A stretch of 64,000 nt of DNA from Mycolicibacterium vulneris. GTDB lineage: Bacteria > Actinomycetota > Actinomycetes > Mycobacteriales > Mycobacteriaceae. This document shows positions 1 to 8,799 of this stretch, one piece after another (position 1 is the stretch's first letter; each line of letters begins with the position of its first letter). The stretch is taken from the NCBI RefSeq assembly GCF_002104765.1, contig NZ_NCXM01000017.1, forward strand, positions 1-64,000, written 5' to 3'. The translations under genes and the position numbers were made by a program. The notes beneath the pieces were generated by a model, which saw only the letters and a program-made list of their open reading frames with translations, ran no database searches and was not told the origin of the DNA.

Positions 1-98
1 ACCGGCGCCAACTGCGCCCGCGCCGCATACAACGCCGCGGTATACCCAGCAGGACCCGAACCAATAACGATCACGTCATGCACTGTGTCGGCGGTCAT
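1..98 (-). CDS. trxB: Thioredoxin reductase TrxB, N-terminal part only
   Basis: Only the first 32 or so codons are in the window; the gene runs off the left edge. The start is an ATG (reverse strand) preceded by an AAAGG ribosome site about 6 nt upstream. The visible protein reads MTADTVHDVIVIGSGPAGYT and continues AALYAARA, which is the FAD-binding GxGxxG Rossmann motif of NADPH-dependent thioredoxin reductases. The enzyme passes electrons from NADPH through FAD to thioredoxin in the cytosol. Its place downstream of sigM and the anti-sigma-M gene on the same strand matches the known mycobacterial order sigM-rsmA-trxB2-trxC, where SigM responds to oxidative/disulfide stress. Partial only because of the window edge. 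Confidence 0.93.
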   Translation of the reverse strand, partial: MTADTVHDVIVIGSGPAGYTAALYAARAQLAP

Positions 99-188
99 GA
101 AAACCTTTCAAGCGATTCGTCTCTGGATCTGTGTAAACGCCAGCGTAGGTACGGCTGTTCCCGGGCGTGTTCTACCCATAGGACCACA

Positions 189-959
189 TTAGGGGCGGGG
201 GACCTGGGTATTGGCGAGTAGTCCGGTATCGGCGGCGCTGCAGTTCGGCGATACCGCAAACACGGCCAGGATGTGCGGGCTGTCGCCCGGTATCACCAGA
301 ACGATGCCGGGGCGGGCGTTGATTTCGACCGGGCGCGCCCCCAGTATTTGCGTGGACGCGGGATAGCCGAGACCGGTGAGGCAGGAGGCGCGCCGCGCGG
401 GGTCGTTGAGCGCGCCGTAGTCGGGGGTGCGTCCGAGCAGGCCGAAGATTTCGTTCTGCGAAAGCGGGATCTCCATCGGCGGTGTCGACACCGTGATGTG
501 CTCGACATCGCCGGGGGTGTCCGGTGCGGGTTCGGGTGCGTGCAGGAGGGCGACGGTCCCGAAGCCGATCGCGGCGAGCACCGCGCATACGCCGGCGGCC
601 GCCGCGATGGTGCGGGCCGGACGGATGTGTGGGCGTGCGGAATGATCGGGCGGTCCGCCCGCGTCGGCGGGCACAGGCTCCGCCGAGCGCAACGCCGCCG
701 AAATTCGGCCGCTCACTTGGGGGGGAGGGTCGGGTGGCGCGCCCGGGTCGGTGCCGACGGCGGCAACGTCGCGGCGGACCCGATTCAAGGCATCCAGCAC
801 GTCGGCGGCGTGCGGGTCAGCGCGGACTTGGCTGCGGACGCGAGCGGCGGCCTCGTCGTCGAGAATGCCGGCCTGCAGGTCGGCGAGCAGTTCGACGGTC
901 AGCGGTGGGTCTGATCCCGCGCTGCGGTCATCCGCCGCGTCGTTGTCCGCTGCATTCAT
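189..959 (-). CDS. rsmA: Anti-sigma-M factor, single-pass membrane protein (RsmA type)
   Basis: A 256-aa protein. It has a short cytosolic helical domain (about residues 15-65: ELLADLQAGILDDEAAARV, a zinc-less anti-sigma fold), a proline-rich stretch, one membrane span (about 115-137) and an extracytoplasmic domain of about 115 residues with two cysteines (SCLTGLG, SPNCSAAD). Length, position and architecture match Rv3912, the anti-sigma factor that holds SigM at the membrane. It lies 72 nt downstream of sigM and upstream of trxB, all on the minus strand, so sigma and anti-sigma are probably co-transcribed. The two extracytoplasmic cysteines could form a redox-sensing disulfide; that is inference. 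Start ATG at 957-959. Confidence 0.88.
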   Translation of the reverse strand: MNAADNDAADDRSAGSDPPLTVELLADLQAGILDDEAAARVRSQVRADPHAADVLDALNRVRRDVAAVGTDPGAPPDPPPQVSGRISAALRSAEPVPADAGGPPDHSARPHIRPARTIAAAAGVCAVLAAIGFGTVALLHAPEPAPDTPGDVEHITVSTPPMEIPLSQNEIFGLLGRTPDYGALNDPARRASCLTGLGYPASTQILGARPVEINARPGIVLVIPGDSPHILAVFAVSPNCSAADTGLLANTQVPRP

Positions 960-1031
960 CGGACCCAGTGTCCGTCATGCGCGCACCGATGGCCACGCAC
1001 GGCCCGAGGGGGGCCGCTGGCGGTGGACGGG

Positions 1032-1619
1032 TCAGGCCTGGCCGGCGGCGGCGTCGGGCAGGGCGTGCGCGCCGGCGTTGAGATAGCCCAGCAGTTCGGC
1101 GAGCCGTACCCGGGCCCGAGCGCAGCGGCTCTTGATCGTGCCCTCGGCGACGCCGAGCAGGCGGGCGGTGTCGGCCACCGAGTAACCCTGCATGTCGACG
1201 GCCACCACCGCGGCGCGCTGCTCGACCGGAAGCCGCATCAAGGCGCGCTGCACCGCCATCGTGGTCTCGACCTGAGCCGTGCGATCGGCCACCGGATAGA
1301 TGTCTTCCAGCGGCACGGTCGGGTGCGCCTTAGTGCGGCGCAGCCGGTCCAGGCAGGCGTTGACGACGATGCGATGCAGCCAGCTGCCGACGGCGGCGTC
1401 ATGCCGGAATGCGCCGGCACCGCGGTGCGCGGACAGCATGGCGTCCTGTAGCGCGTCTTCCGCGTCCTCGGGGGTGCGGGTGGTCAGGCGGGCGAGCCGG
1501 TGCAGGTGCCGCTGATGACGGAGGAAAAGCTCGCTGAAGGCGTACCGGTCGCCGGCCACATGGGCTGCCAGCAGCTCGGCGTCACTGCGCTCCTGCTTGG
1601 TGTTTCTCCCGAAGCCCAC
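1032..1619 (-). CDS. sigM: ECF RNA polymerase sigma factor SigM
   Basis: A 195-aa ECF sigma factor. Region 2 is at about residues 26-95 (YAFSELFLRHQ ... EDALQDAMLSAHRG ... WLHRIVVNACLDRLRR) and region 4 at about 128-178 (LPVEQRAAVVAVDMQGYSV, then the HTH VADTARLLGVAEGTIKSR). It directs RNA polymerase to stress promoters; in M. tuberculosis SigM controls ESX-4 and lipid genes. The GTG start is chosen because a TAATGT -10 box ends 6 nt upstream, which fits a leaderless mRNA, and because the protein then aligns with known SigM. It lies between murJ and its anti-sigma gene on the same strand. Confidence 0.94.
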   Translation of the reverse strand: MGFGRNTKQERSDAELLAAHVAGDRYAFSELFLRHQRHLHRLARLTTRTPEDAEDALQDAMLSAHRGAGAFRHDAAVGSWLHRIVVNACLDRLRRTKAHPTVPLEDIYPVADRTAQVETTMAVQRALMRLPVEQRAAVVAVDMQGYSVADTARLLGVAEGTIKSRCARARVRLAELLGYLNAGAHALPDAAAGQA

Positions 1620-1625
1620 GGCCGG

Positions 1626-1631
1626 ACATTA
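1626..1631 (-). promoter_or_regulatory. -10 box of the sigM transcript (leaderless)
   Basis: On the minus strand this reads TAATGT and is followed by six bases and then the GTG start of sigM. A TANNNT box at this distance is the usual arrangement for leaderless mycobacterial mRNAs. Prediction from sequence only. Confidence 0.5.
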
Positions 1632-1699
1632 ACCAATTGCGTATGGCGCGGCACTTCACTCGCAACGGCTTGTGTGAGTGTGTGGAACGGCCCGGCGGA

Positions 1700-4600
1700 T
1701 CAGGACGCGGCCTGGACCGTGATCTCCGAAAAGCCCGCTTGGCTCTTGCCGTTGGTGGAGCCCAGCGTGGAGATCCACACCAGCAGATTCGACGTCGGCG
1801 AGACGGCCTTGACCGGGATCACGTTGTGGCCGGGTTTGAGTGTGAAGGCCGGCGCCAGCACGGTGGTGTCGTTGAGGCTGGACGGGCTCGGCGAGGAGGC
1901 GGCGCGGATCTCGACCTTGGTTCCGTTGCTGGGGGTGTCGATGCTGACTTGGCCGATCACGGTGGGGCTGGGCAGCTGCAAGATCAGACCCTCGCCCTGC
2001 TTGAAGCCGGGGAAGGGAACGGCGTCGGTGTAGACCTCGGTCGCCCAGGCCGTCGAGGGATCGCCGTCGATCGCCTGCCCGGCCGTCCCCGCATTGTCCG
2101 GGTCGCCGTCGGGGGAGAAGACGGTCGCCTTGGTCGGTTTGACGACGCTGCCCGCGGCCGCGGGTGGGGCGGGCGCCGAGGCCGACGCGGACGACGACGA
2201 CGAGGGGCCGTTCAGCCCAAGCTCGTCCTTATTCAGGCCCCCGCCGACGTTGCCGAAGATCTTGCTGACGATCGACGCCAGCACCAGCAGGGCGACCACT
2301 ATGACGGCAAGGCCGGCGCCGACACCGATGACCACGTTGCGCCGGCGACGCGCGAAGGCCGCTTCCTCCTGACCGGGTGAGATCAGCGCCGTCGACGGCG
2401 AGGGCGAATCGTCAATCGGGCCTAGGACCTCGGTGCGGTCGGCGACCGCGGTGGCCTGCTGAAGAAGGTTTAAAAGTGTTGAGGCGCTGCGTATTCCACC
2501 GTCCTCCTGGACCGCGCGGACGGCGACCGCGGAGATTTGGAAGGGGATGTCGCGGTCGAGTGACATGGGTTCGACGGGGTTGCCCGACGAGTCGCGCTCC
2601 GCCGCCGCGAGCCCGCTGCGCACCCCGGTCTCCACGATGGGCCACCGGTTGACCAGCAAGGCGTAGAGCGCGGCGCCGATGCCGCGGATGTCGTCCTGCG
2701 GGTTGGCGTCGGGCATGGTCGCCGGGTAGGCCAGCACCACATCGCCCTCGATGCTGACCCGGACCCGGCTGGGGTGGTCGATCGACAGGGCGACGCCGGC
2801 ACGGTGGGCCGCGTCCGCGGCGGCGGCCAGCGACTGCATGGCCCGCACCGCGCCCACCGGTGAGGGTGCGGTGTCCGCCACCTCCTGCAGCGAGCCACCC
2901 CGAATCCACTCGGAGACGACGAGGCCGCCGGCGCCGGTATGCACCACGTCGAGCACGCGGGCGATACCGGGTTTGTCGATGCGGCTGAGCCGCAGGGTGC
3001 GCGACAAGATCTCCTGCAGGACCTCGTCGGGCAGGGCGCCGTCCGGGTCGACGAAGGTCAGCGCCACCTGCCGGTCCAGCGCGGTATCCAGCGCCTGCCA
3101 GAACTGCAGCGGCGGGGCGCCGCCGTGAAACACCAGCAGTCGGTAGCGGCCGCCGGCGATGCGGGCGCCGGGGACCAGGTGGACGTCGTCTCCGGCGGAA
3201 TCCGCGGGACGTTCGCGTGGCGCTTCGAACGGGGTCGGTGCGCGCCGGGCTTCGCCCGGGATATCGCCGTTGGCCTTTTCGGACGGGCGCGGAGCGGGCC
3301 GCTTGGGCTCGTCGGCCGGAATGTCGGGCTGGAAGTCGTCGGCGACCGGCCGCGGCAGCGGCGTACCTGAGCCTGCGCCAGGCCCAGCGCTGGGGGCTGC
3401 GCTCTCCATCGGGCGGTCGGTCACCTCCGGTCCTTTCACTAGCCGGGCTCGGTTTGCCCGCTCCGGAGGCCTGCGCCGGATCGGCTCCTGGACCGCCGCG
3501 TTTGCCCCAGGCGGGGACGAATTCCTCTGCTCAGGGTACGTGACCGGGCGCCGGTGAGACGATCGATCCTTGGCACTCGGTTTGCGCGGGCGCGGTCCGC
3601 GGCCCGTGATGCGGTACCGGAGCGCGTCCAGCGCCGCCCGCGCCTCGGGGACCTGAGCGCGCAGCATGACGGCGGCCGTGATCGGCAGCATGATCAGCCC
3701 CAGCACCAACAGGCGAAGCAGGGAACCGGCGCCGCCGTGCTCGGTGAGCCCGTCCAGCCCGAGCAGCCGGTCGATCACGTGGGCGATCAACCCGGCCAGC
3801 ATCGACGCGGTCAGCGTCACCAGGATGGTGCGGACTTCGCCGACGCCGATCAGATGGCCGCCGGCCGGCAGCAGGGCGCGGCGCAGCAGGACGTAGCCGA
3901 TGATGGCGCCGGCCAGGAATCCGACGCCGTTGGCCAGCCCTAGGAAACCGGCCACCAGCTTGGGGTCGCCGGTGAGGTGCGGTGCCAGCACCGAGCCCAG
4001 GATCTTGACGGCCGTGATGACCAGGATGATCACGATCGGCGTCCACGGCTGTTCGCGCGCATAGAACACGCGCAGCTGCAGCAGCACCAGCCCGTAGGGG
4101 ATCAGCGTGAAGGCCGACAGCGTGATCGCGGCACCCAGGTATCCGGCGTCGACGTTCCCGAAATGGCCGTAGGCGAACAGGGCGCTGCCCATCGCGGGTC
4201 CGCCGACTGTCATGAACGCCACGATCGGGATCAGCGTGATCAACGTCAGCCGGGTGGCCAGCGACAGGTCGCCGAGCACGGCCTTGGTGTCGTCGGCGGC
4301 GGCGTTGCGGCTCAGCCGCGGCATCACCACGGTCAGCACCGTCACGCCGATCATGCCGAACGGCAGCATCAGGACCAGCCACGTGTAGTTGTAGATCGCG
4401 GGGCCGGATGCCGCCGCCGTGCTGGCGATCTGGTTGCCGACTACCAGGCCGAGCTGGCTGATCAGCACGTAGAGCACCATCGCTGCGGCCATGGTGCCGA
4501 AGCGCTTGAGCCGCTGGTCGATTCCCCACAGGGGCCGTAGGTCGACGCGCTGGCGTCGCAGCGCCACCAGCAGCAGCCCGGTTTGGGCGAACACGCCCAG

Positions 4601-5347
4601 CGTGGTGCCGACGGCGAGCACCAGCAGCTTGGCGTTGCCCATCCGGACGGGATCGACCGAGAGCTCGCCGGGCACCAGCGCGTAGACCCCGAGCGTGACC
4701 AACGCGACGACGTTGTTGAGGACCGGCGCCCACGCCGTGGGCCCAAACACGTTGCGGGTGTTCAGGATCGCCATGAACACCGAGGTCAGGCCGTAGGCGA
4801 GGACCTGGGGGAGCAGCAGGTAGGCGAACGCGATGGTCAGCGGCTCGTTGACCTGCGGATTGCGGCCCAGCATCAGTCGCACCAGCAGCGGGGCGGCCAC
4901 CACCGACAGCACAGTGGCGAAGACCAGCAGCGCCGTCGTCAACGTGACCAGGCGCCGCACGAACGCCGCGCCGCCGTCGGGGTCGCTCTGTTCGGCGCGC
5001 GCCAGCACCGGCACGAAGATCGCGGTGAACGTCGCCTCCAGCACCAGGGCGGCCACCAGGTTGGGCAGCTGGTTGGCCACCGAAAACGCGCTGGACAACG
5101 CGGCGCCCAGGATCGCGGCCAGCAGCACCACCCGGGCGAAGCCGGTGAGCCGGCTGATCAAGGTCGCGAAGGCCATCCCCCACGACCGCGACACCAGCGC
5201 CGCGTCGGACAGCTCGGGGCGCCGACGGTCGATCTCGGCGGCAACGGGCGGCAGCGGCCCGGTCGGCGGTGAGCCCTGCATCCGGGAATGGCGCGGCGGT
5301 TCGGGCAGGCGGTGGTGTGGTTGGGCCTGCCGGTAGGTGGGGGTCAT
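1700..5347 (-). CDS. murJ: Lipid II flippase MurJ (MviN) fused to a pseudokinase and extracytoplasmic domain
   Basis: A 1215-aa membrane protein. Residues about 50-580 are the multi-spanning MurJ/MviN core (LISRLTGFARVVLLAAILG near the start), which moves lipid II across the membrane for peptidoglycan synthesis. Then come a charged, proline-rich linker, a cytosolic protein-kinase-like domain (about 720-975), a single membrane span (about 1006-1028) and a C-terminal extracytoplasmic discoidin-like domain. The kinase-like part has no recognisable HRD or DFG motif, as expected for the pseudokinase of the M. tuberculosis protein (Rv3910), which is phosphorylated by PknB and binds FhaA. The start MTPTYRQAQ was chosen over an in-frame start 44 codons upstream because its ATG overlaps the preceding stop codon as ATGA, the upstream extension is a low-complexity Arg/Pro stretch, and the length then fits the family. 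Confidence 0.93.
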   Translation of the reverse strand: MTPTYRQAQPHHRLPEPPRHSRMQGSPPTGPLPPVAAEIDRRRPELSDAALVSRSWGMAFATLISRLTGFARVVLLAAILGAALSSAFSVANQLPNLVAALVLEATFTAIFVPVLARAEQSDPDGGAAFVRRLVTLTTALLVFATVLSVVAAPLLVRLMLGRNPQVNEPLTIAFAYLLLPQVLAYGLTSVFMAILNTRNVFGPTAWAPVLNNVVALVTLGVYALVPGELSVDPVRMGNAKLLVLAVGTTLGVFAQTGLLLVALRRQRVDLRPLWGIDQRLKRFGTMAAAMVLYVLISQLGLVVGNQIASTAAASGPAIYNYTWLVLMLPFGMIGVTVLTVVMPRLSRNAAADDTKAVLGDLSLATRLTLITLIPIVAFMTVGGPAMGSALFAYGHFGNVDAGYLGAAITLSAFTLIPYGLVLLQLRVFYAREQPWTPIVIILVITAVKILGSVLAPHLTGDPKLVAGFLGLANGVGFLAGAIIGYVLLRRALLPAGGHLIGVGEVRTILVTLTASMLAGLIAHVIDRLLGLDGLTEHGGAGSLLRLLVLGLIMLPITAAVMLRAQVPEARAALDALRYRITGRGPRPRKPSAKDRSSHRRPVTYPEQRNSSPPGANAAVQEPIRRRPPERANRARLVKGPEVTDRPMESAAPSAGPGAGSGTPLPRPVADDFQPDIPADEPKRPAPRPSEKANGDIPGEARRAPTPFEAPRERPADSAGDDVHLVPGARIAGGRYRLLVFHGGAPPLQFWQALDTALDRQVALTFVDPDGALPDEVLQEILSRTLRLSRIDKPGIARVLDVVHTGAGGLVVSEWIRGGSLQEVADTAPSPVGAVRAMQSLAAAADAAHRAGVALSIDHPSRVRVSIEGDVVLAYPATMPDANPQDDIRGIGAALYALLVNRWPIVETGVRSGLAAAERDSSGNPVEPMSLDRDIPFQISAVAVRAVQEDGGIRSASTLLNLLQQATAVADRTEVLGPIDDSPSPSTALISPGQEEAAFARRRRNVVIGVGAGLAVIVVALLVLASIVSKIFGNVGGGLNKDELGLNGPSSSSSASASAPAPPAAAGSVVKPTKATVFSPDGDPDNAGTAGQAIDGDPSTAWATEVYTDAVPFPGFKQGEGLILQLPSPTVIGQVSIDTPSNGTKVEIRAASSPSPSSLNDTTVLAPAFTLKPGHNVIPVKAVSPTSNLLVWISTLGSTNGKSQAGFSEITVQAAS

Positions 5348-7755
5348 ACTCGGTGCTCTTGTTCGACCGGCTGGGCGGCCTCGCCGCGCGCCTGGCCGGG
5401 TTGAACGGCGTGCCGGGCGTCGGGTGGGTCGGGGCGGTCCAGGTCGGCGCGGTCGGGCTGGCCGCGGAAGCGGTGCCACAGCCGGCGGCCGGCGAGCAGG
5501 ACCAGCACCGCCGCGGCCGACAGCGTGATCGCGAACAGAATCTTGCCGTAGGCGTTGGAATGCACCGACAACCGCACCGGTTCGCCCAGCCGCAGACCGT
5601 CCGCGGTCCGCAGGGTGACGTCGACGGCGACGCGCTGGGTGAAGTTCACTTCGATCGGAATGCGCAGCGGCAGATAACCCGGCGGCAGTTCGATCTGGCC
5701 GACGTCGGTGACGTTCATGCCCGGCGGCGCGTCGACGTGCAGCCGCACCCGGATCGGGACGGCCAGCCCGTTGTGCAGCGCCAGTGGCAGCGGGCTGTGC
5801 TCGGTGGCCAGCGTGTAGGAGCCGCCCGGGTTGACGATCGTCACCGCGCCGAACAGGTCGTTGACCGTCTTACCGACCACCGCCAGGCGCTGCTGAGCCA
5901 ACCCGTTGCGGGTGTCTGGCGGTTCGGACTGGCTCAGCGCGCGCAGCATGTCCTCGCGCAGCGGCGCGGTGTACTGGACGCCGGTCAGCCCGGTGCGATC
6001 GTCGGTCATCAGCGATGACGTCAAGCCCCACAGCCGGCCGATCTGCCCGGTGATGCCGGCGGTGACGTCGTCGCTGAACTGGCCGCGCGCGGACGTGTAG
6101 CTGCCGACCTCCTGCGGGGGTTCGGGGTGGGCTTGCACAGCCTGGTTGGCGTCCGCGATCACCGCCGGCAGCGGGTGCGGCACTGCCAGACCAGACCGGA
6201 TGGTGGTGGTCAGCGCGGTCAGGATGACCTGGGCGTCGTCGGCCTGCAGGTTCCACGTCGTCGGCGGCATCAGGATCTGGGTTCGCGGATCGTCGCGGCG
6301 CAGCGCGTGCCAGAAGATCGAGCCCAGGGCGTCCTGGCGGCGCGCGGTTGCCGAATCGTGTCCGAGCCGAACCGTTAGGGACGAGTCCAGATAGGTCGGC
6401 ACCTCGGGGTTGGTCCCGGCTCCGGCCAGCGCGGCGCCCACGGCGGGGTCGAACGGCGCGACCACGACCTGTGGGGACAACCGCCGGGGCGCGGTATCGA
6501 CGGCGGTCTCCGAGGAGCCCTGCGCCTCGGCGGCCGACAGGTCGGTGGCGGCGATCGCGACGGTGTTGTCGTTCGCGCTGAGCAGCTTGACCGCGCGGCT
6601 GGTCAGCGGGCCGTCGGGCATCAACGTGGCGCCGCGGATCGATGAGATGTCGAGGATCTTGTCGATGATGCTGTTGGCGCTCGTGGTGGCGATCGCGCTC
6701 AGGCCGGGATCGTTGACGCGCTGCACGGCATCCAGGTCGGCCTGCGCGTAGGGGAGCGGGGTCACGCAGGTCCGGTGCGCGAGGGCTCGCAGGCGGTTCA
6801 GCCATTCGGTCGCGGTGGCTTGCCCGCCGCCTGGGTGGGTGGGGGTGCCGGGTAGCTGCGCCGGGCCGTCGGGGGAGTTGGACACGACATAGCCGGCGGT
6901 CATCGCGTTGACGGTGACCAGCAGATCCGGGTCGATCGCCAGACACAGCGCGCGGCCGACGGCGCCGTCGGGGTCGACGTCGTGACTGGTGGCGACTTCG
7001 GCCGAGGCCAGCAGGATGTCGAGCCGGCCGCCGCTGGCCAACGAGGTGGCCAGGTCATCGTCAACCAGCCGCACCGGGATGGTTCCGCCCGGCACGCCAG
7101 GAGCCAGCCTGGGCCGGTCGGCCAGCGGCCACACCATGGTCATCAGCACGGGCTTAGAGGTGTCGGGCGCGACGGCCGAGCCCTCGTCGTCGGCGCGGTC
7201 CGGTGGCACACCGACCACGGGCAGCAGGAAGCGCGCGTTGTCCAGCCGCGCGGGCGCGCCGTAGTCGGGCGTGCCGTTCACGTTGACCAGGACGGGATAG
7301 ATGCCGGGTTTCTCCACTCCCAGGGATGGCTTGGTCAATGCGCGCAGCGGCGCCGACAGGGTGAAGCCCACCTCTTGCCCGCGCTGCAGTTCGGGCGCCA
7401 CCGTGAGGAAATCCGCAGCGGCCTGATAGCCGTCGGTGTCGCCGTCCAGAGTGGTGCGCAACCCCGCGGAAGCGGTGACCGCGCCGGCGTGCTCGAGCCG
7501 GACCATGACGTCGCGGACCGGACGGTCGCCGATGTTGGTCACCATGCCGCTGACGGTCACGACGGGCGGACTGGTCGTGGTGACCACATCCGGGGTGACT
7601 TGATCGATGCGGACGCGGACAAACGGCGTCACCCCGGGCTCGCCCGCGGCGGCCCGCGGCATCACCGGCCCGGTGAGCACCGCGAATCCGGTCACGATGG
7701 CGAGCACGGCGGCGACATGCGCCAAGCCGGCCCAACGCAGACGCGGAGCTGTCAC
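5344..7755 (-). CDS. Secreted/membrane-anchored DUF6049 family protein
   Basis: An 803-aa protein with an N-terminal signal sequence (hydrophobic AVLAIVTGFAVLTG, residues about 13-30), a long extracytoplasmic part beginning with an immunoglobulin-like segment (VVTVSGMVTNIGDRPVRDVMVRL), and one C-terminal membrane span (about 745-765) followed by a basic tail (RRLWHRFRG). It matches Rv3909 in position and build. Function is not established; it is always linked to murJ and may belong to cell-envelope assembly (inference). It overlaps mutT4 upstream (GTGA) and murJ downstream (ATGA), so the three are translationally coupled. The GTG start at 7755 is fixed by that overlap. Confidence 0.88.
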   Translation of the reverse strand: MTAPRLRWAGLAHVAAVLAIVTGFAVLTGPVMPRAAAGEPGVTPFVRVRIDQVTPDVVTTTSPPVVTVSGMVTNIGDRPVRDVMVRLEHAGAVTASAGLRTTLDGDTDGYQAAADFLTVAPELQRGQEVGFTLSAPLRALTKPSLGVEKPGIYPVLVNVNGTPDYGAPARLDNARFLLPVVGVPPDRADDEGSAVAPDTSKPVLMTMVWPLADRPRLAPGVPGGTIPVRLVDDDLATSLASGGRLDILLASAEVATSHDVDPDGAVGRALCLAIDPDLLVTVNAMTAGYVVSNSPDGPAQLPGTPTHPGGGQATATEWLNRLRALAHRTCVTPLPYAQADLDAVQRVNDPGLSAIATTSANSIIDKILDISSIRGATLMPDGPLTSRAVKLLSANDNTVAIAATDLSAAEAQGSSETAVDTAPRRLSPQVVVAPFDPAVGAALAGAGTNPEVPTYLDSSLTVRLGHDSATARRQDALGSIFWHALRRDDPRTQILMPPTTWNLQADDAQVILTALTTTIRSGLAVPHPLPAVIADANQAVQAHPEPPQEVGSYTSARGQFSDDVTAGITGQIGRLWGLTSSLMTDDRTGLTGVQYTAPLREDMLRALSQSEPPDTRNGLAQQRLAVVGKTVNDLFGAVTIVNPGGSYTLATEHSPLPLALHNGLAVPIRVRLHVDAPPGMNVTDVGQIELPPGYLPLRIPIEVNFTQRVAVDVTLRTADGLRLGEPVRLSVHSNAYGKILFAITLSAAAVLVLLAGRRLWHRFRGQPDRADLDRPDPPDARHAVQPGQARGEAAQPVEQEHRV

Positions 7756-8486
7756 GGCCCCGGCCCGTGGCCGTTCTTCCGGCCCGCGGCCGGTTTGTCA
7801 GAATGCCGGGTCCGCGAATGGGTCTGCGGCCGGCGCCGCGGCGAGCTGGGCGGCAGCGGCGGCAGCGAGGCGGGACCGTCGCTCTGAAGCTTGTCGATCA
7901 GCTCGTCGGCCACCCGGGCCAGGCGTCGCTCGTCGGCGTAGGCCAGCCGGGACGGCAGTTCGCCCATGGGCACCCAGGCCACCTCGGCGACTTCGAGATC
8001 CTCGTCGGACAGCTCTCCGCCGGAGAAACGCATTAGATAGTGGTGCACGGTCTTGTGCACACGGCGGCCGTCGGTGACGAACCAATAGTCGATGCGGCCC
8101 AGCGCGGCCAGCACGCTGCCCCGAATGCCGGTCTCTTCGGCCACTTCTCTTATAGCGGTCTGCTCAGCGGTCTCGCCGAGTTCGATGTGCCCTTTGGGAA
8201 GCGACCACAGCATCCGACCCCGTCGGTCGATGCGTCCGATCAACGCGGCGACCTGAGACTCGCGCGGTCCGTCGAGCCCGTCGATGACCAGCCCTCCGGC
8301 CGATGTTTCGTGGACGGTGCGCAGCTGTTCGGGTCCGCGGCGAGACGCCCGCGATCGGCGCGACTTGGTGGCCTTCGAGTCCCCGGTCACTTGACCGGCG
8401 GTTTGGTTCTCGGACGAAGTCGGGGTGCCACGGCCGCGGCGACGCCCCCGGCGCCGACGTGGTTTGCCTTGTTCGCCGTCCGACAC
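7752..8486 (-). CDS. mutT4: NUDIX hydrolase MutT4
   Basis: A 244-aa NUDIX hydrolase. An Arg/Lys-rich N-terminal tail (GKPRRRRGRRRGRG) precedes the catalytic domain, whose NUDIX box is clear at about residues 95-120 (GHIELGETAEQTAIREVAEETG; Glu residues of REVAEETG bind metal). NUDIX enzymes hydrolyse nucleoside-diphosphate-X compounds; MutT4 is one of four MutT-like proteins in mycobacteria and its true substrate is unsettled. Longer in-frame starts exist up to 8870, but GTG at 8484-8486 gives the family N-terminus (VSDGEQ) and has a TACTAT -10 box 7 nt upstream, which suits a leaderless mRNA. The stop overlaps the next start (GTGA). Confidence 0.92.
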   Translation of the reverse strand: MSDGEQGKPRRRRGRRRGRGTPTSSENQTAGQVTGDSKATKSRRSRASRRGPEQLRTVHETSAGGLVIDGLDGPRESQVAALIGRIDRRGRMLWSLPKGHIELGETAEQTAIREVAEETGIRGSVLAALGRIDYWFVTDGRRVHKTVHHYLMRFSGGELSDEDLEVAEVAWVPMGELPSRLAYADERRLARVADELIDKLQSDGPASLPPLPPSSPRRRPQTHSRTRHSDKPAAGRKNGHGPGP

Positions 8487-8493
8487 CCAAGCG

Positions 8494-8499
8494 ATAGTA
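8494..8499 (-). promoter_or_regulatory. -10 box of the mutT4-murJ operon (leaderless)
   Basis: Minus-strand TACTAT, 7 nt before the GTG start of mutT4. Sequence and spacing fit a leaderless mycobacterial promoter driving mutT4, the DUF6049 gene and murJ. Confidence 0.5.
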
Positions 8500-8614
8500 G
8501 CTGGCACGGCATGTTCTCCCGGAGATGCTCGCCGCGGGTGGGCGCGGCAGGACGCGGCGGAGGGCCTAATCATCCCGCCAGTGCCTTCGTGGGGCCAAGA
8601 GGTCCGGTCTTCGG

Positions 8615-8722
8615 TCAGATGGGGCCTATCGCGTGGGCGACAATAAAAGTGGGGATGAAGATCAGCAGCGAGATGGGTCCTGACAGGCTGCCAATCATCA
8701 TCTCGCGGCCTACCTGGCCCAT
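8615..8722 (-). CDS. Possible small hydrophobic membrane protein, 35 aa
   Basis: An ATG-initiated ORF in the mutT4-pcnA intergenic region. A strong ribosome site (AAGGTGG, 8732-8738) lies 9 nt upstream. The peptide starts MGQVGREMMIGSLSGPISLL and continues with a hydrophobic stretch (IFIPTFIVAHAIGPI), enough for one membrane helix. It has no recognised relative. The alternative is an untranslated mutT4 upstream region; the mutT4 -10 box lies downstream of this ORF, so it would need its own promoter. Conservation of the frame in related genomes would decide. Confidence 0.35.
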   Translation of the reverse strand: MGQVGREMMIGSLSGPISLLIFIPTFIVAHAIGPI

Positions 8723-8785
8723 CTGCGCCGACCACCTTCGATGACGTGCGAGGCTCCTCACAGGGGCTTTTCGCCAGCGGCCGAC

Positions 8786-8791
8786 TAGGCT
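8786..8791 (+). promoter_or_regulatory. -10 box of pcnA (leaderless)
   Basis: TAGGCT ends 8 nt before the GTG start of pcnA, matching the TANNNT box and spacing of leaderless mycobacterial transcripts. Confidence 0.5.
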
Positions 8792-8799
8792 GATCGAAC

